Positions 52,312 to 63,145 of a stretch of DNA of 64,000 nt are shown piece by piece. The translations under genes and the position numbers were made by a program. This stretch comes from Plasmodium brasilianum (lineage: Eukaryota > Apicomplexa > Aconoidasida > Haemosporida > Plasmodiidae). The first letter of the stretch is position 1, and each line of letters starts with the position of its first letter. The DNA lies in the NCBI RefSeq assembly GCF_023973825.1, contig NW_027122950.1:266427-330426 (forward strand), given 5' to 3'. Below the pieces are notes generated by a model, which saw only the letters and a list, made by a program, of their open reading frames with translations, made no database searches and was not told the origin of the DNA.

Positions 52312-53029
52312 GCATCATAATAAGTAAATAAGTACATTATATCGTAAATAACTAAAATATAATAGTTTATTGCTGTGTAATAAATCTTTAGGCAATATTA
52401 ATAATGTACATAGAGGAATATATTCGTAAACTGATATTGTATTGTCAGAGGATGCGAAGTAGTAAAACAATTCAGAAATAAAATATATATTATTTTAAAT
52501 GCATATTATGATTCATGAAATGAGGACTATAAATATGAATCAAAATTTGATAGAAAATAAGAATCTATGAATAATGATAATACAAGAATATCACCCAAAC
52601 GTTTTATTAAGTAATTCAAATTAATTATATGCAATCCATTTTGCGGAGGTAGATTATTTCTTTGAAAAAATATTATATAGAGAATTTAGTCCTATATATA
52701 AAAAAAAAAGATGTACAAAATCTACCCAGAAAAAAGTTCTAAATCATTCATCATGCACTAGTACATCTTTGATATTCGTTTTATCTATATAAATTTTTTT
52801 TTTAATGGTATTTCTATTATCCATTTTATTAACTTAATTTGTATATATTATTTCGGCCTGTAACGATTCTAGGTTTATAACTGAAAATATGTTATTGTTA
52901 TTTATGTAGCGTAATGGACGTATACTTGGATTATCATCATCTATAATAATTATATCTACAGTTACTTATATCCTAATAAAATTATTAAAATATGTAATTG
53001 ATAATCGAGGAAATGAATATAAAGTCTAG
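52120..53029 (+). pseudogene. Decayed exported-protein (fam-type) relic
   Basis: A leader-like stretch (KIKIFILVKTSIFLLYS) is followed by two stops and ends at GTG before GTATAA at 52214, as at the exon-1 donor of the 30354 gene. After a TTTAG near 52391 there are only short open pieces, for example YFFEKILYREFSPIYKKK. The 3' end is clearer: LGLSSSIIIISTVTYILIKLLKY, a membrane segment with a basic end, ending at TAG 53027-53029. The tail resembles the membrane end of small exported Plasmodium proteins, but the subfamily cannot be named. A (TA)n tract followed by (ATA)n at 52267-52311 sits in the intron. Confidence 0.45.
52267..52311. repeat. Compound (TA)n/(ATA)n microsatellite
   Basis: About 24 bp of TA followed by about seven TAA/ATA triplets, within the presumed intron of the relic. 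Confidence 0.85.
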
Positions 53030-55032
53030 TTGTAATGAATACATCGATTAAAGAAATCATATTTTTCGTATAACAACTAATATTCTGCATTATTTTAATG
53101 ATATTATTTTCGTACAGAAATTCCGTCTTACATGAATATAAGTTATATTATACATCACATATAATATACACGTATGTATTTACTCGGAAAAGTATAAAAA
53201 GATATATTAAATATTTATTACAGTTCGTATAGATATATTTTTGTTTTAATAATATACTATATTCTTATAGGTTAATTTATGATTTTCAATTATTATATAT
53301 ATATATATGTATTTTTTCTTTTATTGTAATACTAAATACGTATAGCTAAATATTCGTAACAAATGTAAGAGCTATTTTTGAGAAAACTATGTGAATGTAA
53401 ATACTTATGTAAATTTTTATTATAAAATATATGAACTCATTTAATTTGTTATACAAAATTGCAATTAATACAAATCCTCTTTGTTAATTAGACAATTTAT
53501 GTTTATAACAATATTAGATTTTTTTTAGTTTTATTATGGTTATAAATGACTATTTAAAGAATAAATTATGTAGAAATTTATTATAAAATAATTTTAATTT
53601 AAATGTGCATTGTTATTTTTCATTTAATATAATTAAGGCCCTCTTTATTTTTTTTTGTCAGTATGCATATTTTATAGAAATAATAACAAATATTCTTTGG
53701 AAATAAATTATTATAAGTGGTGTGTTTCAAATCTTATTGAATATAAAAATATATTTAATGAATGTTTCGATTCTATGAATACTTTGAACTATAATAAAAA
53801 AATTTCTTAATAAAAAGATATTGTATTTTTTTGTTTATGATAGTAGTTAGAGAATTTTTTTTGAACGAATATTAATCAGGTGTTTGTGCATTTCATAGAA
53901 ATATTTTTTTTTTTGATGTGTTATAAACAGTAAGTATTTTATAAAAGTAAATTATATAGATATAATAAAATTTAATTAATCATTAAACAACATGTAAATA
54001 AATTTTATGGTAAATAAATTTTTTTCTCAATATTGTTATATATAGATAATTGTTGATATATTTGTAGTACTCTGCAATTTTTTTTTCTATACATTTTTTT
54101 ACAGCAGAATACGTAGGTTCTTGAATATGTACAAGAACATAAGAATTTTTCATCAATAACCAGGAAATTTATTAGATATTTTTAATATACTTTTTAATAA
54201 TATAACATTTGGTAAAAGAAAATCGAAGTTATATATATGTTCTAGTTAATAAAAAAATAATTATGCTTTTATTAAAACTATAAGCTGCAATATATTTTAA
54301 TTAAAATATTAAGATATATTTTGAATAAAAAGCTTAGTTATATAAGGATAGTATATATGATTTTTTGTGAAATTTATATTTGAGTATTTCACATGATATA
54401 ACCATAATTTTTTTAAAAGTACTATTATGTAAATTCAAATACTACCCAAACGTTAATATTAGAAGTTTTTTGGTTATTATAGATATGTATATTTATAAAT
54501 GTATTACCTACGATATAAGATAGCTTATGTATTACTATTTTCCGGTGATATATAATTGAATTTAGATATTTTGGTATAAAACATAGATAAAGATATATAA
54601 AAAAATACAACAACCTGATGAAAAAAATTTTAATAAACTCTTTCATATATCTTTGTTTTATTTTATTGTATTACTTTTAAATATTTATGTTTAAAAAAAA
54701 AAAAAAAAATTATTTCAAAAATTTAAGAATACTTTATTTCCAAAAAATTATTTAATTTAAACTTAATAAAAAACAATAATTTTCATATATTGTTATAAAA
54801 CAATAAAAAAATGAGTCATTATTTTACGTTAAAATATTTATTTCTTCGTAGATTAGATAGAGTATAATTAATTTTATTTTTTTGTATACCTTATATTCTA
54901 TAAAATACTGTTAGAGATTAGGTAGTAACTAAATAATATGTTGTAATAGATATAACGTATAATGTTGTTTCTTCATTTATTACAACAATTTTTTTAATTA
55001 TATTATTAATATTTTTAATAATAATAACACGC
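53030..55032. other. Spacer, no gene seen
   Basis: A+T-rich with homopolymers (A-tract near 54693-54709). The minus-strand frame at 54425-54646 is short, hydrophobic and lacks a family motif or splice context, and is not called. Confidence 0.5.
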
Positions 55033-55185
55033 TCTTCTAAAATATAATGTTTATAAAATTCGACTTATTAATAGGATAACATTCTTAAAACTCATATTTA
55101 TTATTGTAATATCTAGAGAAATGTATTATATATACATTATATCCTACTATATATTCTATATAAGCTCAATAATTATAAATATTAA
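55033..55185 (+). promoter_or_regulatory. Conserved fam upstream module (copy 6)
   Basis: TTCTAAAATATAATGTTTATAAAATTC begins 515 bp before the fam-m start. The second part, ATATATTCTATATAAGCTC, lies near 55148. Confidence 0.5.
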
Positions 55186-55547
55186 CGGAACATATATTTT
55201 TCTTTTTAATTTATAGTGAAAAGGATTAAATAAAAAATTATTTAATCGATGTGTCAAGTTCTATAATTAAATAATATATTCTGAATTATTGTGAATGTAT
55301 TCAAGTTATTTTATATAAATATACATTTATTTTTATTTTTAATAACTTTAACATAAAAATTTTGTATAACAATGTCTCGATTATTTCTTTTTGTAAACGT
55401 AATATTCATTATAGTTATATATATTTGATTAAGTATTCACGTAGCATTAAAAAAAAGCTTTTTCAACAAATACAGCATACTTTATATTTGCAAATATATT
55501 ATAATATTATTGTTTTTTTTCTTTAATATATAAAATAAATAATAATA

Positions 55548-56553
55548 ATGTATATCTTGCAACGAAAAATTAAGATAATAGTACTTATTAAAATTGTTGT
55601 GTTTATCTTTTTAACAAGGATCTGTCATATTAACAGTGATGTAGTATGATAATATTATTTAAGGATATTTGTATTGTTTTTATTTTTAGTGTTCTATATT
55701 TATTAATAGTTTTTTTTATTTATTAGATTTTAGGTTCTAATAAATGGTAAATATTTGCATTTCTCTTGTATTTTAGAGGCCGTTTAGCAAGTCTATGAAT
55801 GAGCACTTCGAACTTGATAGAAAATCAGAAACCAGAAATTATCGATTACTAGCAAAATATAAACAGGATAAATATTCAAATGCCTTAGTTTTAAAAGAGG
55901 AAATGACAAATAATGGAATGAAGAAAAAAAAAGATATAACTAATAACATGGAAGGGTACACTGGAAAAAGAAAACATTCAAATGGAACTCCATTAGAATT
56001 TAGAGGAAACTGTAAATCATATATGAAAAAAAACAATTGTATGTTTGAAACAAAAAATTATTCCCACTTTGAAAAAAAAATATTCAAAGAAATGGACTTT
56101 ATGGATTTTCTTAAAAACAACAAGATAATTAGTAATAAGTTTTACAGAAAAATAATACGTAAAAAATGCGTACTACCATTTGTTTTACCGTTATTAATAT
56201 TCTTTTTGTTATCAGTACTGCTCATAGTAGATTTATCATGGAGTTTTTTAGATGAAGATAAAGGGTTGTGGGGTACAATAGGATTTTCGAACATTTTGAA
56301 ACAATGGGGAGAAGAAAATGGGTGGTTGAATGCAGTATATAAGTCTCTGAAAGATGTAGTGCAAGGGTTTTGGAGATCCATTGGAGAAACGCCTGGAACA
56401 GCTATCAGTGAATTGCATGTATTATTAAGATTATTTAGAATCCTAATATATGGCTTACCGTTTTTAATATTAGGTATAACATGTATATCAAGGGCTGTTT
56501 ATTATCATAAAAAAGTTAAAAAATATGAAAGAATAAAGTTCAGACAAAGATAA
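55548..56553 (+). CDS. fam-m: fam-m protein, two exons
   Basis: Exon 1 is 55548-55643 and exon 2 is 55777-56553, with a 133 bp phase-0 intron (GTATGA...TTTTAG). The product is 290 aa. The leader begins MYILQRKIKI, three codons longer than the MEQK form. Exon 2 opens RPFSKSMNEHFELD and carries YRLLAK (RLLAK at 55-59). The fam-m block NYSHFEKKIFKEMDFMDF follows, then transmembrane segments near 165-184 and 251-274 with a tryptophan-containing loop between them. The tail is YYHKKVKKYERIKFRQR. The loop (WSFLDEDKGLWG...WGEENGWLNA) differs strongly from the 30354 gene, as expected for a variable exposed region. No lesion was seen. Confidence 0.92.
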
Positions 56554-58180
56554 AATTAATAATAAGTTACATAATTTTTTCTGTAATAAAATAATCAATG
56601 TGAACTAATAATTACAATATATATAAATATATATAATAAACATATCAATAATTGCTTAATTCTTATATATGAACATACAGATAAGGGAATTTTTTATGAA
56701 CAAGTTAAAAAAATACTATCATAGTTTTTTTGTGAATTAGAATATTTTAGTATATTTATATTTGTAGTTTAAATTATAGTTTGAGCTTTAATATAATTAA
56801 TGGCTTCGGGTAAATTAATGTATTCCAGTAAATTCGTATATGTTTTTGTACGTTATTATTACTATATAAAAAGACAATTTTTACAATTTTATCAACATTT
56901 TGTGGTGATTTATATTTTAACTATAATAAGATTTCTTTTTATTTGATCTCTTTCTAATCTAAAATGGTTATTTGTTGATACATTTAAATAAATGTTTAAT
57001 TAGGTTTATATTAAAAAAAGATGTATTACATTTTTCATATAATTATTAAATGCGAATGCATATTGTTGTATTGATACATATATATTATATAAGGAAATGT
57101 TTAATAATTATTATATAAATACGTTTATTAATAATGTGTAATAGAACTTATTTATTTAAACGTCCTTTTAACAAACATTTATTTTTTTTTTTTAATGGTT
57201 TAAAGAGAAAATATAGATATATATTAAATTATTATTTTTATTAAATATTTTTTTGTTTATAATCAATTAACTTAGGATTTATACATATGACCTGTTAATG
57301 TAGGGCTGAACACTTTTCATTTCTTATAATTGCTCTTAATTTTATAAAATTACTTAAATATATATTATATTGAATATTTATACATATTTCAAGATATTAT
57401 TTTTTAATTTTTATTTTTTACGATATAAAATGATTATATTAATGAATTAAAAGTACTTATATATTAATAAATAATATGAATTATTTTTATTTTTTTTTCC
57501 TTTCATAATAGTAAAATTTTAAATATATCAATACGTCACTAAAAAAGTGAATTATATTTAGGTGTCATGGATAAATATATATTTGTTCTGCATTCATCTA
57601 ATAATTTGCAAGTAATATTTTATATTTATTTCCTCTTTTTTTATGTCTAAATATATATCATTTGAAGAGTTATTATTATTTTAAAGGTGTATAAAAAAAA
57701 ATATATTTAAATTATATTGACAAATACTAATACATTTATATTTGTAATGTAAATTTTTAGATAAAACGATATTAAAAGAAGCATTATTTTTTTATTGATA
57801 ATTAATATGCATATTATATTGTTTTTTTTTTTTGATTAGATATGTTTTATTTTAGCTTTATTAAAAAAATTTCAATATTTTATTGTAAAAGTTTTTATTA
57901 AATAAGTATAATAATTTTATATTAGAAATATTAATAAATTACTGTTTAAAAAAAAAAGGAAAAAATCTATTAAAATTTCCTTTGTAAAAGTAAAAATATT
58001 TTTATTACATTTTAGACAATAATACTAAAGGAAAAAAATGAATTAGTCTAATTGCATAAGTGTTGAACACATTACGAGCTACAAAATAAAATATATTAGT
58101 ATACATAATAAATTCATAAGATAGGATTAAAAGAAAGAATATTGGATCTAGAGGTGAATGATGATATAATATTATATTTA
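56554..58180. other. Spacer before the palindrome, no gene
   Basis: A+T-rich 3' flank of fam-m running to the left visible limit of the inverted repeat. The minus-strand frame at 58005-58205 straddles that limit and has no family signature. Confidence 0.5.
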
Positions 58181-59035
58181 TACTACTACATATATGTAGT
58201 AGCATAATTCATTTATTGTGTAAATATATATTAAGGACAAAGATATATTTTTTATAAAAAACATAATATATTTGTATATTACTGCTTAATTGAGTAAATT
58301 CATAAATAATTTAAAAAAATATGATTTATTTTTAAAAGAAAAGACTAAAATATTGTTTAGAAATCATAATTATAGAAAGAACAAAAAACTTGTATTTATA
58401 TTTAAATGTTTAAGAGGAATATGTTAGAAAAAGAATTTATTTTTCTTAAATAATACCATAATACATATATTTTTGTTTTTAAACATTTTAAAAAAAGAAT
58501 AGCCTATACTTTATATGGAAATATCTTATGTGATATAAAACGTTAAATACTCAAATCATTGTAACATAAAAAGGTAGGTAAGGATGTTGAATATAAGTTA
58601 AGGTAAAAGTATAAATAATGTAAAACTTTGAAAATATAATGATATTAATTTTTGTAATATTTTAACATTTTCTAATGCTGTTTATTATTACCTTTTATAA
58701 ATAATTTATTTCAAAGATAACTACAATATAACGATATATTTCAGATTATTACAATAATATTTTGTGTGTATAACTTTTTCATAATTATCGCTGTTTGGGT
58801 TACACATATAGAATGCAAATATTTTGGTATAATATATTTTTTGTTTATAATTTTTTTAATAAATATTTATTTGTGTTTATGTTTACGTTCATTTATTTTA
58901 GTACACCTTTAATTTTTACACCTGACATAACATATCTTTAAAGGAATATATAAAAAATAATATATACCTTCTAACATTAATAGAAAAATTACTAAAACAT
59001 ACATTTTAGTAAATTATTTTGTCTTATACTATTTT

Positions 59036-59272
59036 TTGTGTGAAAATTATTCATTGTACATATTATACTTAATTGCAAATTCATTTCATTTGGAATATTC
59101 ATTAATTAATATAATTGCATGCAATATTTCTATAAATATTTTATCTTTAACAACATTTGTTCTTTATCCTTTTTCTATCATATTAGTATTTCTTCTAAAT
59201 ATATATATAATAAATAAAAAATTAAAATATAATGTACTCGAATATAGAAATTTTTCATTGAGAAATGATTGA
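59036..59272 (+). CDS. Doubtful small hydrophobic ORF
   Basis: A 78-codon frame opening with a non-ATG codon, with two hydrophobic stretches and a basic, asparagine-containing end (IINKKLKYN...FSLRND). The end is loosely like fam C-terminal tails, so it could be the remnant of a membrane exon. Chance is equally possible in this composition. No splice acceptor or upstream exon was identified. Confidence 0.15.
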   Translation: MCENYSLYILYLIANSFHLEYSLINIIACNISINILSLTTFVLYPFSIILVFLLNIYIINKKLKYNVLEYRNFSLRND

Positions 59273-59546
59273 ATAAATCAAAATTAAAAATTGTAATTTT
59301 TAAAAATAATAGAACAAATATAATGAATGAATTATTGTTTGCTGTATAGTGTCTATATCTTTATAGATTAGGTAGTATAGATTAAATTCATCATTTTAAA
59401 AGAATTATACACCATAAAATATTGTTATTAAGGAGAAACTAATTCCCCTACTATAATTGTAATAATACACAAAGTTTTTTTTTTATTATGTTATTATTAT
59501 TTTTATAGTGTTATAATAATTAATGTTCTATAAAATATATCTAGAT

Positions 59547-59695
59547 TTTCCTAAATACAATATTTACAAATTTAGAACTATTATTATGATAATAACCTTA
59601 ATATTATTAATTATTACGTTAATATATTGAAGGATATATTATATATGTACTGCACATTCTATGTAGTAGTAAACTCAATATTTAAATACAATATA
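59547..59695 (+). promoter_or_regulatory. Conserved fam upstream module (copy 7)
   Basis: TTCCTAAATACAATATTTAC begins 504 bp before the start at 60051. The second part, ACATTCTATGTAGTAG-like, lies near 59653. It is a diverged but correctly placed copy, mirrored at 62487-62634. Confidence 0.45.
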
Positions 59696-60050
59696 AAAAC
59701 ACTTATTTCTTATTTTATTCCGAAAATAATTAATAAAAGCATTACCTAATTAATACACTACATTAAATTAAATATATATTTAATTATATACGAACAAATT
59801 CTAGTTAATATATTTTTATGAAGTTTATTTTTATTTTAATATAACATTATAAGTTATACAATATATTTCTAAAGTTATGTTACTATTTATATGTAGTATA
59901 ATTAATTATAATTATATATATTTTATCATGTTTTTATGAGAGAATTATAAAAAAAAAAATTTCATAAATATAGAACTGTTTGTTATTGGAAGTACATTAT
60001 ATTTTTGTTAATATTTTCCTTAATATAATATTGCATTAAAGATATATATA

Positions 60051-60936
60051 ATGGGACACAAAATTAATATAATAATATTTATTAAAATTGCTGAGATTAT
60101 CATTCTAACATGGATAAGCAATTTTAGTAATTATGTGGTAAAACAATATCATATAAGTATAATATTTATTATTTATAATTTTTTTGTTTTATATTAATCA
60201 TTACAATATTTTACTATTAGTTTATTTATTCTTATTAAATCTAATTATTTACTTTGTATTTTTACTGTATATCTGGCAAATATTTGGACGGAAACTGTAA
60301 GTATGATAGAATAATAGATACAAAACGTTATAGGTTATTAGAAATATATAAACATGACAAAGATTCAAATAATGTGTGTTTAAAAGAAAGATTACCAAAT
60401 ATTGAAATTGACAAGCAGAAAGACATATCTCATAATGAAAAAGTAACGAAAAGAAAAAATAAACATATAAAAGTTTATTAAATAAGTCGCAGTATTTTAC
60501 AGAAAATGCAGATAATAATAATGGAATTTTTGATGGAAAACACTTCCATTTTGAAAAAAAATGGATTAAAAAAATAAATTATGATGATTTTCTTGATAAG
60601 AAGAGGAGAATTTGTAATAAATTATTAAAAAAAATAAAATTTAGGAGTTATGGATTGGCAGCTTTTATATTTTTTCTTTTTATGTTGATCGGAACAGAAT
60701 TGCCAATATTATGTGGATTAGGGTATATGAAAGAAAAAATAGAAATTACATTTAGTTCGCAAAATTTGCGTGATACCGTGAAATCTATTGTAGACACTCT
60801 TTGTCCAGAAAAATATTCATATCTAATAATGTTCTCACTAATTATCTTTATATTATCTGTCACAATTATAATAGCTCTTCCTAAGATCTTAAGAAATAAT
60901 GAAAAATACAATAAAATTAAGTTGATGAGAGAATAA
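60051..60936 (+). pseudogene. fam-l: fam-l pseudogene, left arm
   Basis: Exon 1 (60051-60137) is intact: MGHKINIIIFIKIAEIIILTW, 29 residues, then a GTAAAA donor. Exon 2 has lost its acceptor. Homologues have TTTAG just before this point, whereas here the pyrimidine tract runs into ACTGTATATC, and the nearest upstream AG is followed by an in-frame stop. The reading GKYLDGN...YRLLEIYK (export-type motif RLLEI) continues to 60481, where a one-base deletion around 60464-60472 produces TAA. The next frame reads on without a break as fam-l: SLLNKSQYFTENADN, GIFDGKHFHFEKKW, two transmembrane segments, and an NNEKYNKIKLMRE tail ending in TAA at 60934-60936. It would need two repairs to be functional. 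Confidence 0.85.
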
Positions 60937-61062
60937 CATGAACAACAAGGAATTTGTATTTTCATATAAATTAATGATTAATTAGAATTATTATATGTAA
61001 TATGTTTATTGTTATATACTTTATAGTCATACCTATTATTGATATAATTTTGTAAATATACA

Positions 61063-61118
61063 AAAAACCGAAAAACGTAATTTATTAATGTTCGTATAAA
61101 AATAAAATCTTATACACA
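61063..61118. other. Palindrome spacer (56 bp)
   Basis: The single-copy centre between the two arms. It is A+T-rich, has no gene and no obvious secondary symmetry. Its short length is typical both of fold-back sequencing chimeras and of template-switch inverted duplications. Confidence 0.9.
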
Positions 61119-61244
61119 TGTATATTTACAAAATTATATCAATAATAGGTATGACTATAAAGTATATAACAATAAACATATTACATATAATAATTCTAAT
61201 TAATCATTAATTTATATGAAAATACAAATTCCTTGTTGTTCATG

Positions 61245-62130
61245 TTATTCTCTCATCAACTTAATTTTATTGTATTTTTCATTATTTCTTAAGATCTTAG
61301 GAAGAGCTATTATAATTGTGACAGATAATATAAAGATAATTAGTGAGAACATTATTAGATATGAATATTTTTCTGGACAAAGAGTGTCTACAATAGATTT
61401 CACGGTATCACGCAAATTTTGCGAACTAAATGTAATTTCTATTTTTTCTTTCATATACCCTAATCCACATAATATTGGCAATTCTGTTCCGATCAACATA
61501 AAAAGAAAAAATATAAAAGCTGCCAATCCATAACTCCTAAATTTTATTTTTTTTAATAATTTATTACAAATTCTCCTCTTCTTATCAAGAAAATCATCAT
61601 AATTTATTTTTTTAATCCATTTTTTTTCAAAATGGAAGTGTTTTCCATCAAAAATTCCATTATTATTATCTGCATTTTCTGTAAAATACTGCGACTTATT
61701 TAATAAACTTTTATATGTTTATTTTTTCTTTTCGTTACTTTTTCATTATGAGATATGTCTTTCTGCTTGTCAATTTCAATATTTGGTAATCTTTCTTTTA
61801 AACACACATTATTTGAATCTTTGTCATGTTTATATATTTCTAATAACCTATAACGTTTTGTATCTATTATTCTATCATACTTACAGTTTCCGTCCAAATA
61901 TTTGCCAGATATACAGTAAAAATACAAAGTAAATAATTAGATTTAATAAGAATAAATAAACTAATAGTAAAATATTGTAATGATTAATATAAAACAAAAA
62001 AATTATAAATAATAAATATTATACTTATATGATATTGTTTTACCACATAATTACTAAAATTGCTTATCCATGTTAGAATGATAATCTCAGCAATTTTAAT
62101 AAATATTATTATATTAATTTTGTGTCCCAT
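61245..62130 (-). pseudogene. fam-l: fam-l pseudogene, right arm (mirror copy)
   Basis: Mirror of 60051-60936, with exon 1 at 62130-62044. It carries the same missing splice acceptor and the same one-base frameshift (TAA at 61702-61700), and the translated pieces are identical in length and sequence. Sharing both lesions shows that the copying happened after the gene was broken, or that both arms are the same molecule read twice. Confidence 0.85.
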
Positions 62131-62486
62131 TATATATATCTTTAATGCAATATTATATTAAGGAAAATATTAACAAAAATATAATGTACTTCCAATAACA
62201 AACAGTTCTATATTTATGAAATTTTTTTTTTTATAATTCTCTCATAAAAACATGATAAAATATATATAATTATAATTAATTATACTACATATAAATAGTA
62301 ACATAACTTTAGAAATATATTGTATAACTTATAATGTTATATTAAAATAAAAATAAACTTCATAAAAATATATTAACTAGAATTTGTTCGTATATAATTA
62401 AATATATATTTAATTTAATGTAGTGTATTAATTAGGTAATGCTTTTATTAATTATTTTCGGAATAAAATAAGAAATAAGTGTTTTT

Positions 62487-62634
62487 ATATTGTATTTAAA
62501 TATTGAGTTTACTACTACATAGAATGTGCAGTACATATATAATATATCCTTCAATATATTAACGTAATAATTAATAATATTAAGGTTATTATCATAATAA
62601 TAGTTCTAAATTTGTAAATATTGTATTTAGGAAA
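62487..62634 (-). promoter_or_regulatory. Conserved fam upstream module (mirror of copy 7)
   Basis: Reverse-complement image of 59547-59695 in the right arm. Confidence 0.45.
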
Positions 62635-62908
62635 ATCTAGATATATTTTATAGAACATTAATTATTATAACACTATAAAAATAATAATAACATAATAAAA
62701 AAAAAACTTTGTGTATTATTACAATTATAGTAGGGGAATTAGTTTCTCCTTAATAACAATATTTTATGGTGTATAATTCTTTTAAAATGATGAATTTAAT
62801 CTATACTACCTAATCTATAAAGATATAGACACTATACAGCAAACAATAATTCATTCATTATATTTGTTCTATTATTTTTAAAAATTACAATTTTTAATTT
62901 TGATTTAT

Positions 62909-63145
62909 TCAATCATTTCTCAATGAAAAATTTCTATATTCGAGTACATTATATTTTAATTTTTTATTTATTATATATATATTTAGAAGAAATACTAATA
63001 TGATAGAAAAAGGATAAAGAACAAATGTTGTTAAAGATAAAATATTTATAGAAATATTGCATGCAATTATATTAATTAATGAATATTCCAAATGAAATGA
63101 ATTTGCAATTAAGTATAATATGTACAATGAATAATTTTCACACAA
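62909..63145 (-). CDS. Doubtful small hydrophobic ORF (mirror copy)
   Basis: Identical mirror of 59036-59272, with the same reservations. Identity of the two copies is not evidence of selection, because the whole arm is identical. Confidence 0.15.
   Translation of the reverse strand: MCENYSLYILYLIANSFHLEYSLINIIACNISINILSLTTFVLYPFSIILVFLLNIYIINKKLKYNVLEYRNFSLRND

Larger units (their letters stand above)
58181..61062 (+). repeat. Inverted repeat, left arm (at least 2882 bp)
   Basis: Every base tested pairs with its mirror at coordinate 122181 minus x. Tests covered the window end (CTACTACATATATGTAGTAG), the first-exon region (60090-60140 against 62041-62091), 58520-58580 against 63601-63661, and the inner edge. 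The three open readings in this arm recur with identical translations on the other strand. Identity ends at 61062, where 61063 and 61118 no longer pair. The outer limit is set by the window end, so the arm may be longer. Confidence 0.97.

Noticed and set aside
60648..60965. Minus-strand 105-residue ORF and its mirror at 61216-61533
   Set aside because: Antisense to the two membrane segments of the fam-l relic; a shadow frame.
59036..63145. Mirrored 78-residue ORFs as evidence of a conserved new gene
   Set aside because: Both lie in identical palindrome arms, so their identity reflects the repeat. They are kept only as doubtful ORFs.
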